64,000 bases of DNA, taken from Streptomyces luteogriseus (GTDB lineage Bacteria > Actinomycetota > Actinomycetes > Streptomycetales > Streptomycetaceae). The position numbers were made by a program, and so were the translations under genes. Positions 53,683 to 61,784 of the stretch are shown piece by piece. Numbering within the stretch: position 1 is the first letter of the stretch; each line of letters opens with the position of its first letter. The notes beneath the pieces are model-generated. The model did not search any database. It had not been told where the DNA came from and saw nothing but the letters and a program-made list of their open reading frames with translations. The stretch spans positions 5,146,001-5,210,000 of the forward strand of contig NZ_JACHMS010000001.1 in assembly GCF_014205055.1 (NCBI RefSeq), written 5' to 3'.

Positions 53683-53926
53683 GGCGGCGGTGCGTCGGCG
53701 CGCGGTGCCTCGGGCATCCCTCTGTGACCGGCGTCCCAGCCCCGTCACGTCTTTCGTGCCGAATACATGGGTGTTCAGTCGGTCCGCCAGGGCAGGAGAC
53801 ATCCTGAACCTGTCGGTCGCCAGGGTGGCGGGGGCACCGCGAAACCGACGTGCCGCGCACTGCGTGACCGACTGTGTAGTGAAGTTTTTGAATCGTGAAC
53901 TGGTGAATCGGTGAGGTGAAGCGCTG

Positions 53927-54481
53927 ATGAGCACCACCCGGCCTTACCCGCCGGGCGACCGCGGGCCGGAGCCCGGCGGCGCTTCCGGGGCGTCCGAGGG
54001 TGGCGTAGCGGCGGCCGGTGCGGCCGGCGAGGGCGTGGACGCGCCGTCCGGAGCCGCGGCGCCGCCGGGGGGTCGGCAGGTGCGCCGGCTGAGCTTCGAC
54101 GACCAGAGCGGCGTGGTTCCGCTGGCCCGCGACTTCACCCGCCAGGCGCTGTACGCGTGGGGCTGGCTGCCCGCCGCCTCCGCCGACCAGCGGGCCGCCG
54201 CCGAGGATGTCCTGCTGGTCGTCTCCGAGCTGGTCACCAACGCCTGCCTGCATGCCGAGGGGCCGGACCAGCTGCGGATCACCTGCGACAACAAGGTGAT
54301 CCGCGTGGAGGTCGCCGACCGGGGCACCGGTCAGCCCGCTCCTCGCACCCCGCACCGCGCGGGACGCCCGGGCGGCCACGGCATGTTCATCGTCCAGCGC
54401 CTGTGCCTGGACTGGGGCGTCGTCCGGACGCCGGGGGTCTCCGGCAAGACGGTCTGGGCGGAGCTGAGCGCACCCGCCTGA
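53927..54481 (+). CDS. prsI: Anti-sigma factor / RsbW-like kinase (PrsI-like)
   Basis: A 184-residue HATPase_c protein. A long Gly/Ala/Pro-rich N-terminal tail (about 1-48) is variable. The N box is SELVTNACLHA, the G1 box VEVADRGTG and the G2 box GRPGGHGMFIVQRL, the features of SpoIIAB/RsbW anti-sigma kinases. It should hold the neighbouring sigma factor and phosphorylate the STAS protein. It follows the antagonist gene by 244 bases, so it may have its own promoter. The ATG at 53927 is preceded by GAGGTGAAG. Confidence 0.92.
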   Translation: MSTTRPYPPGDRGPEPGGASGASEGGVAAAGAAGEGVDAPSGAAAPPGGRQVRRLSFDDQSGVVPLARDFTRQALYAWGWLPAASADQRAAAEDVLLVVSELVTNACLHAEGPDQLRITCDNKVIRVEVADRGTGQPAPRTPHRAGRPGGHGMFIVQRLCLDWGVVRTPGVSGKTVWAELSAPA

Positions 54482-54550
54482 TCGCGGGAAGTGCACGTCC
54501 GGCCCCAGCGTGTCACCGGCCGGCCCGTGGGCCGGCCCGAGGGTGCGCCT

Positions 54551-54666
54551 GTCCGATCGCGGGGCTTGCTGTCCGATCTCGGGCGTATCTGCTGATATCG
54601 GGCGTACGCGCTGACGTCAGGTGTATGCGCTGACATCAGGCGTACGCGCTGATGGCGGGCCTGGTG
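54551..54666 (+). repeat. Tandem array of degenerate 19-20-bp repeats
   Basis: Six units lie head to tail: starts at 54551 and 54571 (20 bp, GTCCGATC form), then 54591, 54610, 54629 and 54648 (19 bp, GCTGATATC / GCTGACGTCAGG / GCTGACATCAGG / GCTGATGG forms, most ending GTACGC or GTATGC). Several contain TGACGTCA- or TGATATC-like palindromes. The rest of 54482-54859 holds the downstream terminator and a promoter region, with no gene. Confidence 0.75.
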
Positions 54667-54744
54667 GGCGCCCCGAGGTGCGTCCGAACGGGTGACCGCC
54701 CGGCACGGGATCCCCGCCCCGCGTCCCCTCGTACATCACTCACC

Positions 54745-54774
54745 GCGCGCCGGATCCCCACGGATCCGGCGCGC
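54745..54774. terminator. Hairpin terminator
   Basis: GCGCGCCGGATCC-CCAC-GGATCCGGCGCGC, a perfect 13-bp stem in the spacer before the LPXTG-like gene. Confidence 0.88.
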
Positions 54775-54859
54775 ACTGTGTCTTCCTTCCTCAAGGCCCC
54801 GGGCGTACCTTGACGGCCCGATCTGATACGCCGTCAGAAACAGAAAGGGGAGCGGCACC

Positions 54860-55561
54860 GTGTCGTACCGGAAACGAACCGCCGCGCTCGCGTCCGCCGC
54901 GGCCCTGGCCGGCTCGGCGGTGTGGATGGCCGCCCCCGTCGCCCGGGCCGAGGTCGTCGACGTCAACTACCAGTGCAAGACGCCGATCGGCGACAAGAGT
55001 GCCGTCTCGCCCATCGACATCAAGGGTGTCAGGAGCGGCAGCGGCTACCGGGTCACCATGTCCTGGCGGAAGGGCGTCTCCTCCAGCCCGGTCGAGCTGG
55101 GCAAGGGCGCGATGACGCCGAGCGCCACCATCGCCCTGGGCGGCGCCGGCAGCGGCACCCTGTCGGTGTCCGGCCCCGCCAACGACGCCGCGATCCCCGC
55201 CAACACGCCGATCAAGATCAGTGATCTGAGCGGCACGTACACGCCCAAGAAGAGCGGCGAGGTCACCTTCACGGCCGGTGTGCTCACCATCAAGGCGCTC
55301 GGCACGACGACGACCTGCACCCCGACGCACGACCCGGGCCCGTCCCTCACCCTCGACGTCACGGCCGCGAGCGGCGGTGGTGCCTCCGGTTCCGCCCAGG
55401 GCGGCGGCTCCGGCTCGGACGACGGTGCCGGACTTCCGCGGACCGGGCCAGAGGACTCGGCCGTAGCCCTCGGCACCCTCGGCGGCACGGTCCTGCTCGC
55501 CGGCGCGGCAGGCGCCCTGTGGCTGACGCGGCGTCACCAGGAAACACGGGCGGGCCGTTGA
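54860..55561 (+). CDS. Secreted protein with LPXTG-type sorting signal
   Basis: A 233-residue exported protein. A signal peptide ends near residue 30 (VARA). A beta-rich domain follows with one Cys pair (YQCKTP and TTTCTPTH) and a Gly/Ser linker. The C-terminus shows LPRTG (192-196), a hydrophobic stretch (LGTLGGTVLLAGAAGALWL) and Arg residues, the three parts of a sortase signal. It should be linked to peptidoglycan by a sortase encoded elsewhere. The middle domain is of unknown function. GTG 54860 is preceded by AGGGGAG. Confidence 0.88.
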   Translation: MSYRKRTAALASAAALAGSAVWMAAPVARAEVVDVNYQCKTPIGDKSAVSPIDIKGVRSGSGYRVTMSWRKGVSSSPVELGKGAMTPSATIALGGAGSGTLSVSGPANDAAIPANTPIKISDLSGTYTPKKSGEVTFTAGVLTIKALGTTTTCTPTHDPGPSLTLDVTAASGGGASGSAQGGGSGSDDGAGLPRTGPEDSAVALGTLGGTVLLAGAAGALWLTRRHQETRAGR

Positions 55562-56011
55562 CCCCCGGGCGCCCCTCCTGGCAGGCGCACCACTGAGCCC
55601 CGTCCCGCCCGCCGCCGGTCCGTACCGGGGGACCGCGCCTCGCCGGCCGTGCCGCGCGCCCGTACCGCAGGCCCGCGCCTCGCCGGCCGGGCCGCGCGGG
55701 TCCGTGCGCCGCCGGTCCGGCCGCAGGCCCGTACCGGGGAGCGCGGCCCGTACCGGGGGAGCGCGGTCCGTACCGGGGGAGCGCGCCTCGCCGGCCGTGC
55801 CGCGCGCCCGCACGGCAGGACCGTACGTCGTCGGCCCGGTGGAGCGCCGCACCGCAGGCCCGCGCGCTGCCAGCCTGACCGCAGGCCCCTGACCGCAGGC
55901 CCCCACCGCCCGCCCCGCCCCGCCGGTCCGGTCGGGCCCCCGTACCGCCGCAGGACCGTACGCCGCCGGGTCCGGCCGCACGTCCGCACCGTACGAGCGT
56001 TGGAGCCGCCG
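55562..56011 (+). repeat. GC-rich repeat-bearing spacer
   Basis: A 37-bp element beginning GCGCCTCGCCGGCCGTGCCG occurs at 55635-55671 and 55783-55819 with few differences, and a partial copy starts at 55675. Between them a GCCCGTACCGGGGGAGCGCG unit is repeated three times in tandem (55727-55745, 55746-55765, 55766-55785). CCGCAGGCCC also recurs. No gene is supported here, although long frames stay open because of the GC content. Confidence 0.75.
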
Positions 56012-57001
56012 ATGCCGCCCTCCGTCCGTCTCCCGTATGTGTCCCTGCCGGTGCTGCTCGCGCTGCTGCTCGTCCTGGCGGGTGCCGGGCCCGCCGGGGC
56101 GGTGGACCGGCCCGCCGTCGAGCTGTCCACGTCCCAGGCGGGTACGGGCGGTTCGGTCACCGTCAGCGGCAGCGGCTGGCGGCCCCGTGCGCTGCTGACG
56201 CTGCTCGTGTGCGGACAGGCCGAGCCGAAGCGGGGCGTGACCGGCGGCACCGACTCCTGCGCCAACGCCGACGGCCGGGCCGTCACCACCGGCGCCGACG
56301 GGCGCTTCCGTCGCGAACTGCCCGTCGTGGAGCCGCCCGTGCCGTGCCCCTGCGTGGTCCACGTGGCCACGGCGACCGGGCGCGGGGCCGAGGCCGACGC
56401 GGCCCTCCGGGTCGCCGGGCACGCCGTCGAGCCGCTGCCCGCCGACGCGGCCGGCGGCCGGCTGTCCCTGCTCGCGGACACCCGACTGCGGGGCTCCGGC
56501 GGTCTGCTGACCTGGTTCGGCTCCCCGCCCGCCCGGACCCTCGTGGTCACCGTGGGCAACGTCGGCACGTCCCCCGTGAAGAACCCGGTCTTCCAGGTCG
56601 GCACCGCGCACGGCGTGTTCGCCCCGCAGTGGCAGGACCAGCGGTGGCGCGGCACGATCCGCCCGGGCGGCAGGGCCCGCATCGAGCTGCCCGTGGAGCT
56701 CGGGGCCGGGGCGCACGGCGACTACACCGTGTCGCTGAAGTACGGCGGCAAGGTGCTCGCCGAGCACCCCTGGGGCGTGGGACGGCCCTGGGGTGTGACC
56801 CTCTTCTGGGTCCTCGTCCTGCTCGTCGTACCGGCGGCGCTGTTCCGCGCGGGCCTGGCCGTGATCGACCACGTACGACCGCGCCGCCCGGTCCACGCGG
56901 CCCGCCCGCCCGGCCGGCTGCGGCTGCCTGTCCGCCGCCGGGGGGCGGCCACGCCCTGGTTCGCCCCGGACACCGACCCGCCGCGATCGACCGGGAGATG
57001 A
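56012..57001 (+). CDS. Secreted, C-terminally anchored protein
   Basis: A 329-residue protein. A signal peptide (LPVLLALLLVLAGAGPAGA) precedes an Ig-like/neocarzinostatin-like domain (VELSTSQAGTGGSVTVSGSGWRPRALLTLLVCG) with several Cys. A second beta domain follows (TLVVTVGNVGTSPVKNPVFQVG to YTVSLKYGGKVLAEHPW), then one transmembrane helix (GVTLFWVLVLLVVPAALF) and an Arg/Pro-rich cytoplasmic tail. Function is unknown; the layout suits a surface-exposed adhesion or wall-associated protein. The ATG at 56012 follows TTGGAGCC. Confidence 0.82.
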   Translation: MPPSVRLPYVSLPVLLALLLVLAGAGPAGAVDRPAVELSTSQAGTGGSVTVSGSGWRPRALLTLLVCGQAEPKRGVTGGTDSCANADGRAVTTGADGRFRRELPVVEPPVPCPCVVHVATATGRGAEADAALRVAGHAVEPLPADAAGGRLSLLADTRLRGSGGLLTWFGSPPARTLVVTVGNVGTSPVKNPVFQVGTAHGVFAPQWQDQRWRGTIRPGGRARIELPVELGAGAHGDYTVSLKYGGKVLAEHPWGVGRPWGVTLFWVLVLLVVPAALFRAGLAVIDHVRPRRPVHAARPPGRLRLPVRRRGAATPWFAPDTDPPRSTGR

Positions 57002-57002
57002 G

Positions 57003-57039
57003 GAAGGGCCGCCGCACCCGGGGGGTGCGACGGCCCTTC
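57003..57039. terminator. Bidirectional terminator
   Basis: GAAGGGCCGCCGCACC and GGTGCGACGGCCCTTC pair with one G-T wobble between convergent genes. Confidence 0.88.
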
Positions 57040-57061
57040 TCGAGGAGTCAGGCGGCGGTGA

Positions 57062-58567
57062 TCAGCGGACGTCGCCCATCATGGCCTTGACCTTCTTGCG
57101 GTACATGTACACCGCGAAGCCGGCGACCACGGCGAGCGCCGCCTCCAGCGCCACGAAGCCGGTCTTGTCGAGGTTCACCCCGCCGACGGCCGGGTTGGAC
57201 AGCAGCGCGGTGACGGAGTCGCCCGCGGTGACCGCGAGGAACCAGACGCCCATCATCTGCGAGGCGTACTTCGCCGGCGCCATCTTCGTCGTCACGGACA
57301 GACCCACCGGGGACAGCGTCAGCTCACCGACGGTCTGCACGAAGTAGATCGCGACCAGCCACATCGCCGCGGCCTTGTGACCGCCCTCGGCGATCGACAG
57401 CGGGGCGAGGAAGAGGAAGAAGGACGCACCCACCAGCACCAGACCGGAGGCGAACTTCACGATGGTGCTGGGCTCCTTGCCGCGCCGGTTCAGCCACAGC
57501 CACAGCCAGGCGAAGACGGGCGCCAGCGCCATGATCAGGACCGGGTTGACCGACTGGTACCAGGAGACCGGGAACTCCCAGCCGAAGATCGTGTTGTCGG
57601 CGCTCTTCTCGGCGAACAGCGACAGGGTCGAGCCGCCCTGGTCGTAGATCATCCAGAACACGGCGGCGGCGACGAAGAACCAGATGTACGCCGACACCTT
57701 CGAGCGCTCGCCCGAGTCCAGGTCCTTGTCGCGAAGGATGCGGGTGATGACCAGGATCGGCACGATCAGGCCGAGCAGCGTGAGCGGGATCAGCGCCCAG
57801 TTCAGGGTGTAGTGGCCGGTGCCGCCGACGATGCCGTAGAAGACCACGGCCACGGCCAGCCAGATCAGGCCCTTGCGCAGGGTGGAGGCCTTCTCGGCGG
57901 GTGTCAGCGGGGTCGGGACCAGGCTGCTCTTCGCGTCCAGGTGGCGGCTGCCGAGCAGGAACTGCACGAGGCCCAGCGCCATGCCGAGCGCGGCCAGCGC
58001 GAAGCCAAGGTGCCAGTTGACGTTCTCACCGACGGTGCCGATGACCAGCGGCGCGATGAAGGCGCCGAGGTTGATGCCGATGTAGAAGACCGTGAAGCCG
58101 CCGTCGCGGCGCGGGTCCTCCGGGCCGTCGTAGAGGTGGCCGACCATCGTGGAGATGTTGGCCTTCAGCAGACCGGAACCGATGGCGACCAGGCCCAGGC
58201 CGACGTAGAAGCTCGCGGCGGCGGGCAGCGCCAGGCACAGGTGGCCGAGCATGATGACCACGCCCGCGACGGCGACCGTCTTGCGGGGGCCGAGCACACG
58301 GTCGGCGAACCAGCCGCCGGGCAGGGTGAGCAGGTACACCAGCGACAGGTACACGGCGTAGATCGCCGTCGCCGTGCCCGCCGGCAGATGCAGGCCACCC
58401 GGGGCCACCAGGTACAGCGGGAGCAGGGCCCTCATGCCGTAGTAGGAGAAGCGCTCCCACATCTCGGTCATGAACAGAGTGGCCAGTCCGCGGGGGTGGC
58501 CGAAGAAGGTCTTCTCGGAACCGGGGGTGCCCGGTCGGGCCGAGTCCTTCGTCAGGCTGGACGCCAT
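57062..58567 (-). CDS. POT/PTR family proton-dependent oligopeptide transporter
   Basis: A 501-residue transporter with about 14 membrane helices. Family marks are FMTEMWERFSYYGMRALLPLYL near the N-terminus, with the ExxER-like proton-coupling residues, GGWFADRVLGPRKTV in the first cytoplasmic loop, and KANISTMVGHLY in helix 4-5. A later FWMIYDQGGSTL takes the place of the usual FWxxxxQ. It imports di- and tripeptides with protons. The ATG at 58567 follows AAGGAACGACC. It is a single-gene unit. Confidence 0.94.
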   Translation of the reverse strand: MASSLTKDSARPGTPGSEKTFFGHPRGLATLFMTEMWERFSYYGMRALLPLYLVAPGGLHLPAGTATAIYAVYLSLVYLLTLPGGWFADRVLGPRKTVAVAGVVIMLGHLCLALPAAASFYVGLGLVAIGSGLLKANISTMVGHLYDGPEDPRRDGGFTVFYIGINLGAFIAPLVIGTVGENVNWHLGFALAALGMALGLVQFLLGSRHLDAKSSLVPTPLTPAEKASTLRKGLIWLAVAVVFYGIVGGTGHYTLNWALIPLTLLGLIVPILVITRILRDKDLDSGERSKVSAYIWFFVAAAVFWMIYDQGGSTLSLFAEKSADNTIFGWEFPVSWYQSVNPVLIMALAPVFAWLWLWLNRRGKEPSTIVKFASGLVLVGASFFLFLAPLSIAEGGHKAAAMWLVAIYFVQTVGELTLSPVGLSVTTKMAPAKYASQMMGVWFLAVTAGDSVTALLSNPAVGGVNLDKTGFVALEAALAVVAGFAVYMYRKKVKAMMGDVR

Positions 58568-59083
58568 GGTCGTTCCTTGCTGCTCGGGACGCGCCCCGCG
58601 GCAGCGGTGGTGCGCCCGGTGGGGGGCTGCCGGCACCGGTGGGTACGGCCGTCCGCCCGACGCCTACGGGGGTCCGCTCCGGGTCACGAAGCGGTGGGCG
58701 GTCGCCACCGGGATCCACGCCTCTACGCGCGTCGCCGCACTACGAGGCCCGGCCACAGGTCGTTTCACGTTGGGGGCCGGCGGGAACCGGCCCGCACACA
58801 AAAGAGACCCTCAGGGCAAACGGCCTCCGAAGGTCGCCGTGGTGCTACAGGCGTTGAATCACCATACGGCAGGACACCGCCGCATATGGAAGGGCTTGAG
58901 ACACGGATCACAGGTGTCGGAGGAACCACACGCCCTGTTTCCAAGGTCCTTACCAGGATCGCACCCCATAGGCAGAGGTCTGTCGGTCTACCACCGGAAC
59001 GTAAGAACCGCGTAGGCCAACGGTAAGAATCAAGGATTCCGGTCACACCCCAGCTCAGGGCGTCGCAGGTCTACCATCACCAC
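58568..59083. other. Spacer between the peptide transporter and the two-component genes
   Basis: No gene is supported. A small hairpin GGGCCGG-CGGGA-ACCGGCCC lies near 58775-58793 in what would be the transporter leader, and the 150 bases before the response regulator are comparatively AT-rich. No known riboswitch or operator is recognised. Confidence 0.45.
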
Positions 59084-59761
59084 ATGACCCGTGTACTGCT
59101 CGCCGAGGACGATGCGTCCATCTCGGAGCCGCTGGCCCGCGCTCTGCGCCGGGAGGGCTACGAGGTCGAGGTCCGCGAGGACGGACCCACCGCTCTCGAC
59201 GCCGGACTGCAGGGCGGAGTCGACCTGGTCGTGCTCGACCTCGGTCTGCCCGGCATGGACGGCCTGGAGGTGGCCCGCCGCCTGCGGGGCGAAGGCCACG
59301 CCATCCCGATCCTCATCCTGACCGCGCGCGCCGACGAGGTGGACACCGTCGTCGGGCTCGACGCGGGCGCCGACGACTACGTCACCAAGCCGTTCCGGCT
59401 CGCCGAACTGCTCGCGCGGGTGCGGGCCCTGCTCCGGCGCGGCGCCTCCGAGCCGCAGCAGCCGCCCGCCACGCACGGCGTGCGCATCGACGTCGAGTCG
59501 CACCGCGCCTGGATGGGCGAGGAGGAGCTCCAGCTCACCGCCAAGGAGTTCGACCTGCTGCGGGTGCTGGTGCGCGACGCGGGCCGGGTCGTCACCCGCG
59601 ACCAGCTGATGCGGGAGGTCTGGGACACGACGTGGTGGTCGTCGACCAAGACCCTCGACATGCACATCTCCTGGCTGCGCAAGAAGCTCGGCGACGACGC
59701 GGCCAACCCCCGCTACATCGCCACCGTGCGCGGTGTGGGTTTCCGTTTCGAGAAGAGCTGA
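59084..59761 (+). CDS. OmpR/PhoB-type response regulator
   Basis: A 225-residue regulator. The receiver domain has acidic residues in LLAEDD, the phospho-acceptor Asp52 in VLDLGLPGMDG, Thr in LTARADE and Lys in DYVTKPF. The C-terminal winged helix (about 128-225) ends RYIATVRGVGFRFEKS, the usual OmpR-type wing. It is followed after 28 bases by the histidine kinase gene on the same strand. The regulon is unknown; candidate targets are the neighbouring genes. The ATG at 59084 is close to a -10-like TACCAT and may be leaderless. Confidence 0.95.
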   Translation: MTRVLLAEDDASISEPLARALRREGYEVEVREDGPTALDAGLQGGVDLVVLDLGLPGMDGLEVARRLRGEGHAIPILILTARADEVDTVVGLDAGADDYVTKPFRLAELLARVRALLRRGASEPQQPPATHGVRIDVESHRAWMGEEELQLTAKEFDLLRVLVRDAGRVVTRDQLMREVWDTTWWSSTKTLDMHISWLRKKLGDDAANPRYIATVRGVGFRFEKS

Positions 59762-59789
59762 GCCGCGAGGCGGGCTCGGGTAACAGGAC

Positions 59790-61064
59790 ATGCGTCGCCG
59801 ACTGATCCAGTCCACGCTCGCCGTGGTGCTCGTCGTGATCGCCGTCTTCGGCGTCTCCCTCGTCATCGTCGAGACCCGGACGATCAGCAACAGCGCCCAG
59901 GAGCGGGTGGAGTCCGAGGCGGTCCGCCTCGCCAGCATCGTCGACAGCCGGCTCTTCGGGGCGCAGCAGGTCGACGCCGAGGTGCTGAGCAAGCAGGTCA
60001 CCCAGGACCGCTACTACGCGGTGATCCGCATCCCCGGGGAGTCGCCCATCCAGGTCGGCACGAAGCCCGTCGGGGACGTCATCAGCGCGACCGCGCCCGG
60101 CGAGGAGGGCGAGACGGTCACCGTCCAGGAGCCGCGCTCGTCGGTGACCCGTGAGGTCGGCCGGACGCTGCTGATCATCGCGCTGGTCGCGCTGCTGGCG
60201 GTGGTGGCCGCGGTGCTGCTGGCCGTCCGCCAGGCGAACCGGCTGGCGTCGCCGCTGACCGACCTCGCGGAGACGGCCGAGCGGCTCGGCTCCGGCGATC
60301 CACGGCCCCGGCACAAGCGCTACGGGGTGCCCGAGCTGGACCGGGTGGCGGACGTGCTGGACGGCTCCGCCGAGCGCATCGCCCGCATGCTGACCGCCGA
60401 ACGTCGGCTGGCCGCGGACGCCTCCCACCAGCTGCGCACCCCGCTGACGGCGCTGTCGATGCGGCTGGAGGAGATCACTCTCACCGACGACCCGGACACG
60501 GTGAAGGAGGAGGCGACGATCGCGCTGACGCAGGTCGAGCGGCTCACGGACGTCGTGGAGCGGCTGCTGACGAACTCCCGCGATCCGCGCACCGGCTCCG
60601 CCGTCTCCTTCGACCTCGACGAGGTCATCCAGCAGCAGCTCGCGGAGTGGCGGCCGGCGTACCGCAGCGCGGGGCGGGCGATCGTCAGCTCCGGCAAACG
60701 GCATCTGCGCGCGGTGGGTACGCCCGGCGCGGTCGCGCAGGTCCTGGCCGCGCTGATCGAGAACTCCCTCATGCACGGGGGCGGCACGGTGGCCCTGCGC
60801 ACCCGCGTCACCGGCAACCAGGCGGTCATCGAGGTCACGGACGAGGGCCCCGGCGTCCCCGCCGACCTGGGCGCCCGGATCTTCGAACGGGCGATCAGCG
60901 GCCGCAACTCCACGGGCATCGGCCTGGCCGTGGCCCGTGACCTGGCGGAGGCCGACGGCGGCCGCCTGGAAATGCTCCAGACCAAGCCCCCGATCTTCGG
61001 CCTGTTCCTGTCCCGCACCCCCCTGCACCAGCCCGAGGACGACGAGGAACCGACGGTCCGCTAG
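59790..61064 (+). CDS. Sensor histidine kinase
   Basis: A 424-residue membrane kinase. Two helices (about 8-27 and 125-146) bracket an extracytoplasmic sensor of about 95 residues. HAMP (RQANRLASPLTDLAETAERLGSGD) is followed by HisKA with His213 in ASHQLRTPLTAL and HATPase_c: N box ALIENSLMHGGG, G1 DEGPGVP, G2 STGIGLAVARDLAEADGG. It phosphorylates the regulator encoded upstream. Its stop codon lies in the first copy of a tandem duplication (61051-61105). It is convergent with the GtrA gene. Confidence 0.94.
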   Translation: MRRRLIQSTLAVVLVVIAVFGVSLVIVETRTISNSAQERVESEAVRLASIVDSRLFGAQQVDAEVLSKQVTQDRYYAVIRIPGESPIQVGTKPVGDVISATAPGEEGETVTVQEPRSSVTREVGRTLLIIALVALLAVVAAVLLAVRQANRLASPLTDLAETAERLGSGDPRPRHKRYGVPELDRVADVLDGSAERIARMLTAERRLAADASHQLRTPLTALSMRLEEITLTDDPDTVKEEATIALTQVERLTDVVERLLTNSRDPRTGSAVSFDLDEVIQQQLAEWRPAYRSAGRAIVSSGKRHLRAVGTPGAVAQVLAALIENSLMHGGGTVALRTRVTGNQAVIEVTDEGPGVPADLGARIFERAISGRNSTGIGLAVARDLAEADGGRLEMLQTKPPIFGLFLSRTPLHQPEDDEEPTVR

Positions 61065-61105
61065 GACCCGCCCGAGCACCGACGGTCCGCGAGGGACCGC
61101 CCGAG
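61051..61105 (+). repeat. 26-bp direct repeat across the kinase stop codon
   Basis: CGACGGTCCGC-TAGGACC-CGCCCGAG (61051-61076) recurs as CGACGGTCCGC-GAGGGAC-CGCCCGAG (61080-61105) with a period of 29 bases. The first copy encodes the last residues and TAG of the kinase. Confidence 0.8.
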
Positions 61106-61114
61106 TCCGGAGGG

Positions 61115-61621
61115 TTACGGCACCTGCTGCTTCGCCTTCGGCGGGACGGTCTGCTCGCTCTGGCGGACCGGGGCCGGGGGAGCCGGCGTCTCGGCGGCGG
61201 GCAGGGCGCGGAAGACCCACGAGCGGTAGGACCAGAACCGGAACAGGGTCGCGATGCCGATGCCCAGGAACTTGAAGACGTTGTTCTGCAGCGGGGTGTT
61301 CCAGCCGAAGCCGTACGTGGCCGCGTACAGGACGCCGTTCTCGATGACCAGGCCGATCGCGCTGAACAGCAGGAAGAGAGTCATCTCACGCGTGCGGCGG
61401 CTCTTGTCGCGGTCGCGGTACGTGAAGTAGCGGAAGCCGACGTAGTTGAAGACGATCGCGACGACGGTCGCGATCACGCTCGCGCGCACCACCTGGAGGT
61501 CGGTGGTGTGCCGCACCAGGTTGAAGGCGACGAGGTTGACCAGCACCCCGAGACCGCCCACCGCGCCGAACTTGGCGACTTCGCGGACGATCCGTCGGAG
61601 CCGAGAGGCACCATGTCCCAT
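61115..61621 (-). CDS. GtrA-like membrane protein
   Basis: A 168-residue protein with the four helices of the GtrA/DPMS family (FGAVGGLGVLVNLVAFNLV, VIATVVAIVFNYVGFRYFTY, LFLLFSAIGLVIENGVLYA and FKFLGIGIATLFRFWSYRSWVF). Family members help flip polyprenyl-linked sugars across the membrane for cell-wall glycosylation. The NYVGFRYFTYRDRD and RFWSYRSWVFR motifs are typical. It ends in TAA, rare in this genome. It is divergent from purK; no glycosyltransferase is next to it here. Confidence 0.92.
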   Translation of the reverse strand: MGHGASRLRRIVREVAKFGAVGGLGVLVNLVAFNLVRHTTDLQVVRASVIATVVAIVFNYVGFRYFTYRDRDKSRRTREMTLFLLFSAIGLVIENGVLYAATYGFGWNTPLQNNVFKFLGIGIATLFRFWSYRSWVFRALPAAETPAPPAPVRQSEQTVPPKAKQQVP

Positions 61622-61784
61622 GGTCGTGCAGGCCCCCGTCCGGTCGTCGGCGTCAACCCAGCCATGCTAACCACCCTCCCGCGCGATCTTCCTGCGGATG
61701 CCGGTGGGCGGCCGGAGATGGTCCGGGCGGGCCAGGGGAGGGACGGGAAACCGGCCACCCTGGCGCGGCCGATACCCTGAGGGA

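Noticed and set aside
55635..55819. CRISPR array in the GC-rich spacer
   Set aside because: Repeat copies differ, are unevenly spaced and mix two repeat families; no cas genes.
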